From contig NZ_CP015093.1 in NCBI RefSeq assembly GCF_001975705.1, forward strand, positions 2,108,001 to 2,172,000: a DNA stretch of 64,000 nt. Direction: 5' to 3'. The notes beneath the pieces were generated by a model. It did no database searches. It had not been told where the DNA came from and saw only the letters and a list, made by a program, of their open reading frames with translations. Within the stretch, counting starts at the first letter, position 1; every line of letters begins with the position of its first letter. Shown piece by piece: positions 15,644-23,373 of the stretch. The stretch is from Salipiger abyssi (GTDB lineage Bacteria > Pseudomonadota > Alphaproteobacteria > Rhodobacterales > Rhodobacteraceae). The position numbers were made by a program, and so were the translations under genes.

Positions 15644-16351
15644 ATGCGCTTTCAAACCCCTCTGATCCCTGCCACGCTGCTCCGCCGCTACAAGCGCTTC
15701 CTCGCCGATGCACGGCTGGCGGACGGGCGCGAGATCACCGCGCATGTGGCCAACCCCGGCAGTATGCTGGGGCTGAAGGATCCGGGGCTGAAGATCTGGC
15801 TCGAGCCCAATGACGACCCCAAGCGCAAGCTGAAATACGCCTGGCGGCTGGTCGAGCATGATACGGGCGCCTTTACCGGGGTCGATACCGGCGTGCCCAA
15901 CCGCATGCTGCGCAGCGCGCTGGAGGCGGGCGCGGTGCCGGGGCTGGAGGGCTATGACAGCCTGCGCCCCGAGGTGAAATACGGCGAGAAGAGCCGCATC
16001 GACTTCCTGCTTTCGGGCGAGGGCCGGCCAGATGCGTATGTCGAGGTGAAATCGGTGACCTTATCGCGTCAGCCGGGGCTGGCGGAATTTCCCGACAGCG
16101 TGACCGCGCGCGGCGCGAAACATCTGGCCGAGCTCTCGGCCATGGTGCGCGCCGGCCACCGCGCGGTGATGCTCTATCTGGTGCAGCGCACCGATTGCTC
16201 CGAGGTGACGCTGGCCGCCGATCTCGACCCGGCCTATGCGCGCGCCTTCGCTGCCGCCATGGATGCGGGCGTCGAGGTGCTGGCCTTCGGTTGCGCGATC
16301 TCTCCCGAGGGTGTCACGCTCGGGGGCGCCCTGCCGTTCCGCGCCCCCTGA
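15644..16351 (+). CDS. sfsA: SfsA family protein
   Basis: The 235-residue protein carries SfsA features: LIPATLLRRYKRFLADARL at the N terminus, AHVANPGSMLGL, RRSALEAGAVPGLEGYDSLRPEVKYGEKSRIDFLL and AYVEVKSVTL, the last resembling a nuclease-like D-x(n)-E-V-K core. SfsA was first reported as a sugar fermentation stimulation protein and binds DNA in E. coli; its real role is unclear. It is divergent from the CinA/MoaB-like gene, a neighbourhood I associate with related bacteria. Confidence 0.92.
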   Translation: MRFQTPLIPATLLRRYKRFLADARLADGREITAHVANPGSMLGLKDPGLKIWLEPNDDPKRKLKYAWRLVEHDTGAFTGVDTGVPNRMLRSALEAGAVPGLEGYDSLRPEVKYGEKSRIDFLLSGEGRPDAYVEVKSVTLSRQPGLAEFPDSVTARGAKHLAELSAMVRAGHRAVMLYLVQRTDCSEVTLAADLDPAYARAFAAAMDAGVEVLAFGCAISPEGVTLGGALPFRAP

Positions 16352-16353
16352 GC

Positions 16354-16377
16354 CTTTCATCTTTCTTACAAATACTC
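16354..16377 (-). repeat. Dispersed intergenic element, copy 4 (reverse)
   Basis: CTTTCATCTTTC, four bases and AAATACTC begin 2 bases after the sfsA stop codon, between convergent sfsA and mscS-type genes. Confidence 0.7.
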
Positions 16378-16413
16378 CCCGCGACGCAGGGCGCCCGCGC
16401 CGCGTCCGGAGGC

Positions 16414-17286
16414 TTACGCGCTTTCGACGGCGCTGCCCTTCTCGACCATGAGCGTGCGCGTCGGGAACGGGATCGGCACGCCGGCAGCATCCAGCGCTTC
16501 TTTTACGTTGCGGGTCATATCCGCCTGGAACTGGAAGAAATCGGCGCTGTCCACCCAGACCCGCACCAGGAAATCGACCGAGCTGTCGCCCAGATTGGTG
16601 ACCTGGAAGAACGGTTCGGGATCGGTCTTGGCGCGCGGATCGGCGAGGATCGTGTCGCGGATGACCTCTTCGGCCTGTTTCAGATTGGCGCCGTACCCCA
16701 CGCCGAACGTCCATTCGGCACGGCGGGTTTTGTAGACCGAGAAATTCTCGATCACATTGCCCCAGACCTGCGAATTGGGAATGATGATCTGTGTATTGCC
16801 CAGCGAGGCGAGCTCGATCGTATTGAGCGTGATGTCCTTGACGGTGCCCATCTCGCCCGCGACCTCGATGAAATCGCCCATCTTGATCGGGCGGAAGATC
16901 ACGATCATCACGCCGGCGGCGAGGTTCGACAACGTGCCCTGCAAGGCGAGGCCGATGGCGAGGCCGGCGGCACCGATGGCGGCAACGATGGAGGTGGTCT
17001 GCACGCCGAAACTGTTCAGCACGAAGAGCGCGGTAAAGAGCAGCACCGTGTAGCGCGCCAGATTGCCGAGGAAGTGAAACAGCGTCTCGTCCAGCCTGGC
17101 GCTGCGCTTGGCAATGGCGACGATGCGCCGCTTGACCCAGCCGGCGAGGAAAAAGCCGATGATCAGCAGCAATACGGCGGCGACCACATTGCCCAGAAGC
17201 TGGGCGAGGAATTCCAGCGTCAGCAGGTCCGACACCGATTTTCCGTCGTAGATTTGCATGTCCAGAAGATTGCGCAGCGTTTCCAT
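16414..17286 (-). CDS. Small-conductance mechanosensitive channel, MscS family
   Basis: The 290-residue channel has three N-terminal membrane segments, including the pore-lining helix GAAGLAIGLALQGTLSNLAAGVMIVIFRP (about 115-143). A beta-domain follows (MGDFIEVAGEMGTVKDITLNTIELASLGNTQIIIPNSQVW) and then an alpha-beta cytoplasmic cage ending VPIPFPTRTLMV. Length is close to E. coli MscS (286). It opens under membrane tension to release solutes during osmotic downshock. The start at 17286 follows GAGAGAGGAC. It is divergent from map. Confidence 0.93.
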   Translation of the reverse strand: METLRNLLDMQIYDGKSVSDLLTLEFLAQLLGNVVAAVLLLIIGFFLAGWVKRRIVAIAKRSARLDETLFHFLGNLARYTVLLFTALFVLNSFGVQTTSIVAAIGAAGLAIGLALQGTLSNLAAGVMIVIFRPIKMGDFIEVAGEMGTVKDITLNTIELASLGNTQIIIPNSQVWGNVIENFSVYKTRRAEWTFGVGYGANLKQAEEVIRDTILADPRAKTDPEPFFQVTNLGDSSVDFLVRVWVDSADFFQFQADMTRNVKEALDAAGVPIPFPTRTLMVEKGSAVESA

Positions 17287-17451
17287 ATGTCCTCTCTCTC
17301 GTTCTGATATCGCCTTATGTGCTGCTGCGGGTGCGAGAGGCAACGCTTCCGTGGCAGGAAAGCCGCTGCGCTCCGGGCGGCTACTGCCTCTGGCATTGCC
17401 GGACAAGAGGTATTAAATGGAACACATTCACGCAGAACGGAGCGCGCAGCC

Positions 17452-18309
17452 TTGAGACATGACACCGGCGGCCGCCTCACCCGGGACGGTATCCGCATCT
17501 ACGACACCGCCGATTTCGCCGGCATGCACAAGGCCGGCGCTGTTGCCGCGCGCATCCTCGACGAGGTGGCGCCGCATGTCTATCCCGGCCAGACCACCGC
17601 CGGGCTGGAGGCGTTCATCCGTGCCGCGGTCGAAGAGTCGGGGGCGACCTCGGCCACGATCGGCTACAAGGGCTATCAGCACGCCAGCTGCATTTCGGTG
17701 AACCACGTGGTCTGCCACGGCATTCCGGGCAACAAGATCCCGAAATGGAAGAACGACACCCATGCACGCAGTGACGACAGCCTGATCGACGGCGATATCC
17801 TGAATATCGACGTGACGGTTATCGTCGACGGCTGGTTCGGCGATACCAGCCGCATGTATGTGGCGGGCGAGCCGAAACCCTATGCGCAGCGGCTGATGCA
17901 GGTCACCCATGATGCGCTGATGATCGGCATCGAGACGGTGAAGCCGGGCAATACCTTCGGCGATATCGGTCATGCGATCCAGAGCTATGTGGAAGGCCAC
18001 CGCATGTCGGTGGTGCGCGATTTCTGCGGTCACGGGCTGGGGCGCGTGTTCCACGCGCCGCCAAACGTGCTGCATTACGGTCGTGCCGGCAGCGGGCCGC
18101 GGCTCGAGGAAGGCATGTTCTTCACCATCGAGCCGATGGTGAACTTGGGCCGGCCCGAAACAAAGGTGCTGAAGGACGAGTGGACGGCGATCACCCGCGA
18201 CAAGTCGCTCTCGGCACAGTTCGAGCATTCGGTCGGCGTGACCGCGGACGGGGTGGAGATCTTTACCCTGTCGCCGGCGGGCAAGTTTCACCCGACCTGG
18301 GAAAGCTGA
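17452..18309 (+). CDS. map: Type I methionine aminopeptidase
   Basis: The 285-residue cytosolic enzyme removes the N-terminal methionine of new proteins. Metal ligands are visible in NIDVTVIVDGWFGDTSRMY (two Asp), CGHGLGRVFHAPP (His), FFTIEPMV (Glu) and SAQFEHSVGV (Glu). HASCISVNHVVCHGIP is the usual substrate pocket. No ATG precedes the conserved region, so the TTG at 17452 (LRHDTGGRLTRDGIRIY) with an upstream GGAGCG is taken as the start. The zinc-finger extension of longer Map types is absent. Confidence 0.93.
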   Translation: MRHDTGGRLTRDGIRIYDTADFAGMHKAGAVAARILDEVAPHVYPGQTTAGLEAFIRAAVEESGATSATIGYKGYQHASCISVNHVVCHGIPGNKIPKWKNDTHARSDDSLIDGDILNIDVTVIVDGWFGDTSRMYVAGEPKPYAQRLMQVTHDALMIGIETVKPGNTFGDIGHAIQSYVEGHRMSVVRDFCGHGLGRVFHAPPNVLHYGRAGSGPRLEEGMFFTIEPMVNLGRPETKVLKDEWTAITRDKSLSAQFEHSVGVTADGVEIFTLSPAGKFHPTWES

Positions 18310-18320
18310 CGCGAAGACGC

Positions 18321-18358
18321 CCGCAAGGGCGGAGGAGCGGCTCCTCGCGCCCTTGCGG
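18321..18358. terminator. Long hairpin between convergent map and MBL genes
   Basis: CCGCAAGGGCG (18321-18331) pairs with CGCCCTTGCGG (18348-18358), and an inner stem GAGGA/TCCTC (18332-18336 with 18342-18346) extends it with one bulged G. There is no U-tract, but the position between two convergent stops suggests a bidirectional transcription stop or RNA-stabilising hairpin. Confidence 0.6.
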
Positions 18359-18370
18359 CCGCTCCTCGCC

Positions 18371-19339
18371 TCAGTCCCACTTCCAGAGCGCCGGTACGAA
18401 GCGATAGGCCTCGCCATCCTTCATCACATGGCCCACGCCCGGAAACGGGAAGTGATAGCCCAGCACCGCCATCCGGTCGGCCACCGCCATATCGAGCAGC
18501 CGCCTGCGCGTCGCCACCGTCACGTCGCCATCCATATCGAAGTTGTTGTACCAGCCGGGATGGGCGAAATTCGTGTAGATATGGCTCATCGCATCGCCGG
18601 TGGCGAGCAGCTGCTGCCCGCCTGACTCCACGATCACGCTCATATGCCCGGGCGTATGGCCCGGCGTGTCGATCACCCGGATCCCCGGCGCCACCTCCTG
18701 CCCGTCCGAAAGCAATTCCCACTCGGCGCCATCCACCGCGATGGAGTTCTGCGCCCCCACCACGAATTGCTGCATCTCCGCCGGGACCGAGCTTGCCAGC
18801 CCGTCCTGCATCCAGAAATCGCGCTCCGCCCGGCCGATGAAATAGGCCGCGTCCGGCAGGATCGCCTCGTCGAAATCGTCGCGGATGCCCCAGATATGAT
18901 CGGGATGGGCGTGGGTGATCACCACATGGGTGATCGTGGCCGGATCCACCCCCGCCGCGTCGAGATTGCGCATCAGCTGCCCGGCGGTATCCAGAAACCG
19001 GTTGCCCGAGCCGACATCGACCAGAACCTTCGCCGCGCCCAGCTCCACCAGCAGGTGGTTGGTGTGGGAGTAATTGGTCTCGGTCGAGAGGTAATAGCTC
19101 TCGAGAAACGTCTTCACCTCCTCCGGATCGGCATTCACCCCCAGCCCGTTCGCGGCGAGTTGCAGCGAGCCGTCGGAAATCACCGTGAGTTTCGCCTCGC
19201 CCAGCGTGAAGGCGAAATGCGACGGGTTGGCCATTGCCGGCGCGCCCAGTTCGGCGCGGCCCATGGCGGGCAGCGTCAGCGCAGGCGCGCTTGCGGCCAT
19301 GGCAAGGATGTCGCGGCGCGAGGGCCTGAAGAGTGTCAT
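18371..19339 (-). CDS. MBL-fold metallo-hydrolase with Tat-like signal
   Basis: The 322-residue protein starts MTLFRPSRRDILAMAASAPALTLPAMGRA, a twin-arginine-like export signal. The metallo-beta-lactamase core follows with THAHPDHIWG (H-x-H-x-D-H), TPGHTPGHMSV and ATGDAMSHIYT (metal-bridging Asp), and a final His in LGYHFPFPGVGH. It is therefore likely to be an exported di-metal hydrolase of the type that includes lactonases and arylsulfatase-like members. The start follows GGAGGC. The substrate is unknown. Confidence 0.87.
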   Translation of the reverse strand: MTLFRPSRRDILAMAASAPALTLPAMGRAELGAPAMANPSHFAFTLGEAKLTVISDGSLQLAANGLGVNADPEEVKTFLESYYLSTETNYSHTNHLLVELGAAKVLVDVGSGNRFLDTAGQLMRNLDAAGVDPATITHVVITHAHPDHIWGIRDDFDEAILPDAAYFIGRAERDFWMQDGLASSVPAEMQQFVVGAQNSIAVDGAEWELLSDGQEVAPGIRVIDTPGHTPGHMSVIVESGGQQLLATGDAMSHIYTNFAHPGWYNNFDMDGDVTVATRRRLLDMAVADRMAVLGYHFPFPGVGHVMKDGEAYRFVPALWKWD

Positions 19340-19430
19340 GCGGAGCCTCCCTGTCTTCGCAAATATGAGCATATGTGAATAGGATACCCGAGACGCCTCC
19401 GATTACCAGTGCCAAGGCGCCGCCGGGGAC

Positions 19431-19988
19431 TCAGTCGGCGCGCAGTACCGTCACATGGGTGTCGCCATAGCGGCGGCTGTCGAGCAGGGAAAATCCCTCC
19501 GGCGCCAGCTGCGGCGCGTTCTCTTCCCAGACCACCAGCGCCTCCGGCGCGATCCACCCGCCGGCTCGCGCGGTGCCCAGAGCGGCGGCGCCCAGCGACT
19601 TGCCATAGGGCGGGTCCAGAAACACCAGATCGCAGGCGGTTTCCGCCGGCGGCAGGCGTGTGGCGTCGCGCGCGATCACCCGCGCCCGGTCGTTGCAGCC
19701 CAGCAGGCGGATATTGTCGCGCAGCAGCGTCTGCGCCCGGCGCCCGTCATCGACAAAGACGCAATCCGCCGCGCCACGCGACAGTGCCTCAAGCCCCAGC
19801 GCGCCGGTGCCGGCAAAGAGATCGAGCACATGCGCGCCGCCGAAAGGCTCGCCGAACCGCCCGCCCGCCAGCATGTTGAACAGGCTTTCGCGCACCCGGT
19901 CGGTGGTCGGGCGCAGATGCGCGCGGGGATCGCCCTTGCCGACCGCGGTCAGCGCCCGTCCGCGCCAGTCTCCGGCAATGATCCTCAC
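19431..19988 (-). CDS. rsmD: 16S rRNA (guanine(966)-N(2))-methyltransferase RsmD
   Basis: The 185-residue enzyme begins MRIIAGDWRGRAL (from a GTG start) and has HLRPTTDRVRESLFNML, the SAM motif VLDLFAGTGALGLEALSRG and the amino-methyltransferase motif DLVFLDPPYG. All are characteristic of RsmD, which methylates G966 in the 30S subunit. The GTG overlaps the TGA of the upstream flavoprotein gene (GTGA), so the two are translationally coupled. Confidence 0.93.
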   Translation of the reverse strand: MRIIAGDWRGRALTAVGKGDPRAHLRPTTDRVRESLFNMLAGGRFGEPFGGAHVLDLFAGTGALGLEALSRGAADCVFVDDGRRAQTLLRDNIRLLGCNDRARVIARDATRLPPAETACDLVFLDPPYGKSLGAAALGTARAGGWIAPEALVVWEENAPQLAPEGFSLLDSRRYGDTHVTVLRAD

Positions 19989-21193
19989 GCTTTCAGAAGC
20001 GTTTTCAGCTCGGTGTCCGGATCGGCCACCGCAACGGGATCGGGCGACTTGCCCGCTTCGATCAGCCGTTTGCCGACCATATAGGCGCGCGGATCGTTCA
20101 TCGCGTCGAGCGCCAGAAGCGTCTCGCCGGCGTAATACCAATGCGACACCGCCGCCCCGCTCTTGCGCACCACCACGCGGTCATAGCCGGTGTTGAGCCC
20201 GGCGATCTGAAGCTTCACATCGTATTGGTCGGACCAGAACCAGGGCTTGGGCACATAGGGCGCACCGGCGCCGAGGATATTGTCAGCGATGGCCTCGGCC
20301 ATGTCGATGGCATTGCCGACGCTTTCCAGACGGAGCTGCGCATCGCCCTGCGGAAACGAGGCGCAATCGCCCGCCGCCCAGACATGCGGCGCCGAGGTGC
20401 GGCCCATCGCATCGGTGCGGATGCCGTTCTCGATCCCGATGCCGGCGGCCTCGGCCAGCGCGGTTTCCGGCAGGATGCCGACCCCGGCAATGACGAAATC
20501 CACCGCGAGGCTGCGCCCGTCGGTCAGCTCGGCGCCGGTCACATGGCCCTCGCTGCCGGTCAGCCGACCGAGTCCGACGCCTTCGATGATCTCGACGCCG
20601 CGCGCGTTGTGCAGCGCGCGGAAGTAGTCCGCCGTCTCGGGGGCGGCGACGCGCTGAAGGATGCGGTCGGCCATTTCGACCAGCGTGACCTTGAGCCCCA
20701 GCTTGCAGGCCACCGCCGCCGCCTCCAGCCCGATATAGCCGCCGCCGACGATCAGCACCCGGGCGCCCTCGGCAAAGCGCGCGCGCATGGCATCGACATC
20801 GGCGATGCCGCGCACGGCAAAGACGCCGTCGAGATCGCCGCCGATGGCCGCCGGCAGGCGGCGCGGCGCCGAGCCGGTGCAAAAGACCAGATCGTCATAG
20901 GAAAGCTCGCGCCCGCCGGCGATGACATGGCGCGCCTCGGTATCCACGGCAATCGCCGGCTCGCCCAGCATCAGGGTGATGTTCTGCTCGTCGTAAAAGG
21001 CGGGCGGGCGCAGAAACAGCCGCTCCTCCTCCATCTCTCCCAGCAGATAGGCCTTGGAGAGCGGCGGGCGCTGATAGGGCGGCACCGGTTCCGCGCCGAT
21101 CAGCGTGATGCCGCCGTCAAAGCCCTTTGCCCGCAGCCTCGCCACCAGCGAAGCGGCGGCCTGTCCGCCGCCGATCACCACAACATCGCCCAT
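19985..21193 (-). CDS. FAD-dependent ferredoxin/rubredoxin-reductase-like oxidoreductase
   Basis: The 402-residue flavoprotein has two Rossmann dinucleotide sites: VVVIGGGQAAASLVARLR at the N terminus for FAD and VLIVGGGYIGLEAAAVACKLG (about 146-166) for NAD(P)H. The FAD motif VWAAGDCASFP and the PYQRPPLSKAYL region are typical of ferredoxin reductases that serve cytochrome P450 or ring-hydroxylating dioxygenase systems. No P450 or ferredoxin gene is adjacent, so its partner is elsewhere. It precedes rsmD with a four-base overlap. Confidence 0.88.
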   Translation of the reverse strand: MGDVVVIGGGQAAASLVARLRAKGFDGGITLIGAEPVPPYQRPPLSKAYLLGEMEEERLFLRPPAFYDEQNITLMLGEPAIAVDTEARHVIAGGRELSYDDLVFCTGSAPRRLPAAIGGDLDGVFAVRGIADVDAMRARFAEGARVLIVGGGYIGLEAAAVACKLGLKVTLVEMADRILQRVAAPETADYFRALHNARGVEIIEGVGLGRLTGSEGHVTGAELTDGRSLAVDFVIAGVGILPETALAEAAGIGIENGIRTDAMGRTSAPHVWAAGDCASFPQGDAQLRLESVGNAIDMAEAIADNILGAGAPYVPKPWFWSDQYDVKLQIAGLNTGYDRVVVRKSGAAVSHWYYAGETLLALDAMNDPRAYMVGKRLIEAGKSPDPVAVADPDTELKTLLKA

Positions 21194-21281
21194 CCCTGGC
21201 TCCTTTATTTTTCCTTGGTCTTGTTAGCGCGCAGCCTATATCCCGGTGCGTGGAAAACGCAATCTAGGGAGACGCGCGACC

Positions 21282-21770
21282 ATGGCTATTTCAAAAGGCG
21301 ACACCCTGCCTGCCGCAACGCTGAGCCAGATGGGCCCCGAGGGCCCCGAACAGGTAAAGCTCGAAGACAAGCTGGCGGGCCGCAAGGTGGTGATCTTCGC
21401 CGTGCCGGGGGCGTTCACCCCCACCTGCCACTCGGCGCATGTGCCGAGCTTTATCCGGACCAAGGACAGCTTTGCCGAAAAGGGCGTGGACGAGATCATC
21501 TGCGTCTCGGTCAACGATCCCTTCGTGATGAAGGCCTGGGGCGAGGCGACCGGCGCCACCGAGGCCGGGATCACCATGCTCTCGGATGCGGAAAGCGCGT
21601 TCACCAAGGCCATCGGCATGGATTTCACCGCGCCGCCGGCGGGGCTCATCGCGCGCTCCAAACGCTATGCGATGCTGGTTGAAGACGGCACCGTCACGCT
21701 TTTCCACGCCGAGGCGAGCCCGGGCGAATGCGAAATCTCGGCCGGCGAGGGGCTGCTCGACGCCATGTGA
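21282..21770 (+). CDS. Peroxiredoxin, Prx5 type
   Basis: The 162-residue enzyme has the peroxidatic site PGAFTPTCHSAHVPSF (Cys near residue 49), the Prx5/AhpE-like hallmark that reduces hydrogen peroxide and alkyl peroxides in the cytosol. ICVSVNDPFVMKAWGE and a catalytic Arg (IARSKRYAMLVEDG) are also typical. A second cysteine near the C terminus (PGECEISAG) could be the resolving residue. It is divergent from the flavoprotein gene. Confidence 0.93.
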   Translation: MAISKGDTLPAATLSQMGPEGPEQVKLEDKLAGRKVVIFAVPGAFTPTCHSAHVPSFIRTKDSFAEKGVDEIICVSVNDPFVMKAWGEATGATEAGITMLSDAESAFTKAIGMDFTAPPAGLIARSKRYAMLVEDGTVTLFHAEASPGECEISAGEGLLDAM

Positions 21771-21792
21771 TCCGGTCTTGGGATGATGTATC

Positions 21793-21820
21793 GCGGGCGC
21801 CTCACAGGGCGCCCGCTTTG
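21793..21820. terminator. Hairpin between convergent peroxiredoxin and mlaC genes
   Basis: GCGGGCGC (21793-21800) pairs with GCGCCCGC (21809-21816) around an 8-base loop, followed by TTTG. It is placed between two convergent stops. Confidence 0.65.
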
Positions 21821-21822
21821 CG

Positions 21823-22425
21823 TCAGCCGGCGCGTTTGAGGTCTTCGATCATCGCGTCGAGATCGCCGCGCCGCCGGTCGAGCATGGCGCCGATCTCGGT
21901 GCGCTCGGTCAGCAGCATGTTCACGCCCTCGATATACATGTTGTAGAACCGGCCCGATTTCTCGCCGACAAAGAAGGTGACTTCGAAAGGCGCCTGACCG
22001 CGCAGATAGGCGGTGGTCGAGACCTGATAGGCGTTCTTGACCTTCTTCGCGCCGTTCACCTCCAGCCGTCCGCCGATGAACTTGCGGAACTGCTTGCCGT
22101 ATTTGCGCGAGATATAGCCCGAGAAGGCCGCCGAGAACGCCCGTTTCTGCGACGTGCTGGCGCTGCGCCCGTCGGCGCCGAGCGCATAGGCGGCGATATA
22201 GGGCATATCCCCGTATTGTTCGAAGATGCGTTTGAAATCGCCGATCATCGCCGATTCCGATTTGCCGGAATCGATCACCCTGTTGATTTCGCCCACAAGC
22301 TGATCGACCAGCCCCTGAGCCTGCCCTGCGGTAACCGCCAGAGCCGCGCCGGGCAGCGCCGCCATGAGGCCCGCCGCGACCGTGCAGCCCAGAACGCCGC
22401 GCCGCGAAAACAGTTGCTGCGCCAT
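21823..22425 (-). CDS. mlaC: MlaC-family phospholipid-binding periplasmic protein
   Basis: The 200-residue protein has an RR-containing export signal (FSRRGVLGCTVAAGLMAALPGAALA) and an MlaC/Ttg2D domain: QYGDMPYIAAYALG, FSAAFSGYISRKYGKQFRKFIGGRL, and a late MYIEGVNMLLTERTEIGAMLDRRRGDLDAMIEDL. MlaC carries phospholipids across the periplasm between outer-membrane MlaA and the inner-membrane MlaFEDB complex, keeping lipid asymmetry. Its start overlaps the mlaA stop by one base. The inner-membrane complex is not in this window. Confidence 0.9.
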   Translation of the reverse strand: MAQQLFSRRGVLGCTVAAGLMAALPGAALAVTAGQAQGLVDQLVGEINRVIDSGKSESAMIGDFKRIFEQYGDMPYIAAYALGADGRSASTSQKRAFSAAFSGYISRKYGKQFRKFIGGRLEVNGAKKVKNAYQVSTTAYLRGQAPFEVTFFVGEKSGRFYNMYIEGVNMLLTERTEIGAMLDRRRGDLDAMIEDLKRAG

Positions 22426-23204
22426 CAGAAACCCTCCGTATCCAGTGCTTCGGGGTCGATATAGTCCTCGCCGCCCGAGGTTTCATCTCCCAGCTCGAAA
22501 CGCCGGTTCTGAAGATAGATCATGCGCAGCTGCGCATAGCTGTCGGCACTGTCGTATAGCAGCGCGTCGATGCTGTCGCCGTATTCGGCGCGCTTCAGAG
22601 CCTTGTCGGCGAGCCGCGCGCCGCTGGCATAATAGCGGTCGGGGGTACGCACCAGATAACTCACCGGATCGGTGAAGAGGTCGAAGAATTTGCCGACGGC
22701 GTCGCGCTCGGTGGCGGGGCCAAGCACCGGCAGCTCGATATAGGCGCCTTCGGGGAAGCCCCAGACATAGAGGGTTTCGCCGAAATCGCTGTCATCCTCG
22801 GGCAGCCCCATCTCGGAGGCCACATCGAAAAGGCCCGCGACCCCGATGGTGGCATTGACCGAGAACCGCAGCGTGTTGCGCGCGGCACGGCCCAGCCGCG
22901 CCTGGAGGATCTGGTTCACCACGGTCTGCGGCAGCGATACGGTATCGGCGAAATTTCCGATCCCGGCGGCCACCGGCGCGGGCACAGAGGCGGCAAGGCC
23001 CGGGCCGTCGCCGCCGGACAGCGTGCTGTCGACCCGTTTGTTGAATGCATGCACGCGGCGGTTCGCGCCTTCGTTGGGGTCATATATGCCGTCCGGCGCC
23101 TCTCCGGGGCCGGGGACGGCACAGGCCGAAACGATCAGGCTGGCGGCCAGAAGGACACCTGTTCGGAGTGTCCGGGTCCGGTCCGTCAGACAGAGAAATG
23201 GCAT
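22425..23204 (-). CDS. mlaA: MlaA/VacJ-family outer-membrane lipoprotein
   Basis: The 259-residue protein has a lipobox ending LIVSAC at about residues 23-28, so it should be a lipoprotein. The VacJ domain is clear: YDPNEGANRRVHAFNKRVD, NTLRFSVNATIGVAGLFDVASEMGL, FGETLYVWGFPEGAYIELPVLGP and ERDAVGKFFDLFTDPVSYL. It removes phospholipids from the outer leaflet and passes them to MlaC, whose gene follows directly. The last 30 residues are acidic. The start is divergent from the secretion genes. Confidence 0.93.
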   Translation of the reverse strand: MPFLCLTDRTRTLRTGVLLAASLIVSACAVPGPGEAPDGIYDPNEGANRRVHAFNKRVDSTLSGGDGPGLAASVPAPVAAGIGNFADTVSLPQTVVNQILQARLGRAARNTLRFSVNATIGVAGLFDVASEMGLPEDDSDFGETLYVWGFPEGAYIELPVLGPATERDAVGKFFDLFTDPVSYLVRTPDRYYASGARLADKALKRAEYGDSIDALLYDSADSYAQLRMIYLQNRRFELGDETSGGEDYIDPEALDTEGF

Positions 23205-23373
23205 TGGAAATTCCTGCTGTTGTTATACAAGGACTCATAATTGCAGATGGCCCGTGATCCAAGCAAGCAGCGGGCCCGCCATGCCCGCGTGACCGGGATG
23301 GTGGAACGATCGTTAAACCATTGCCTGTGCATGATACAGGTATACGCATTACCACGGGAGAGCCGACGCGCTC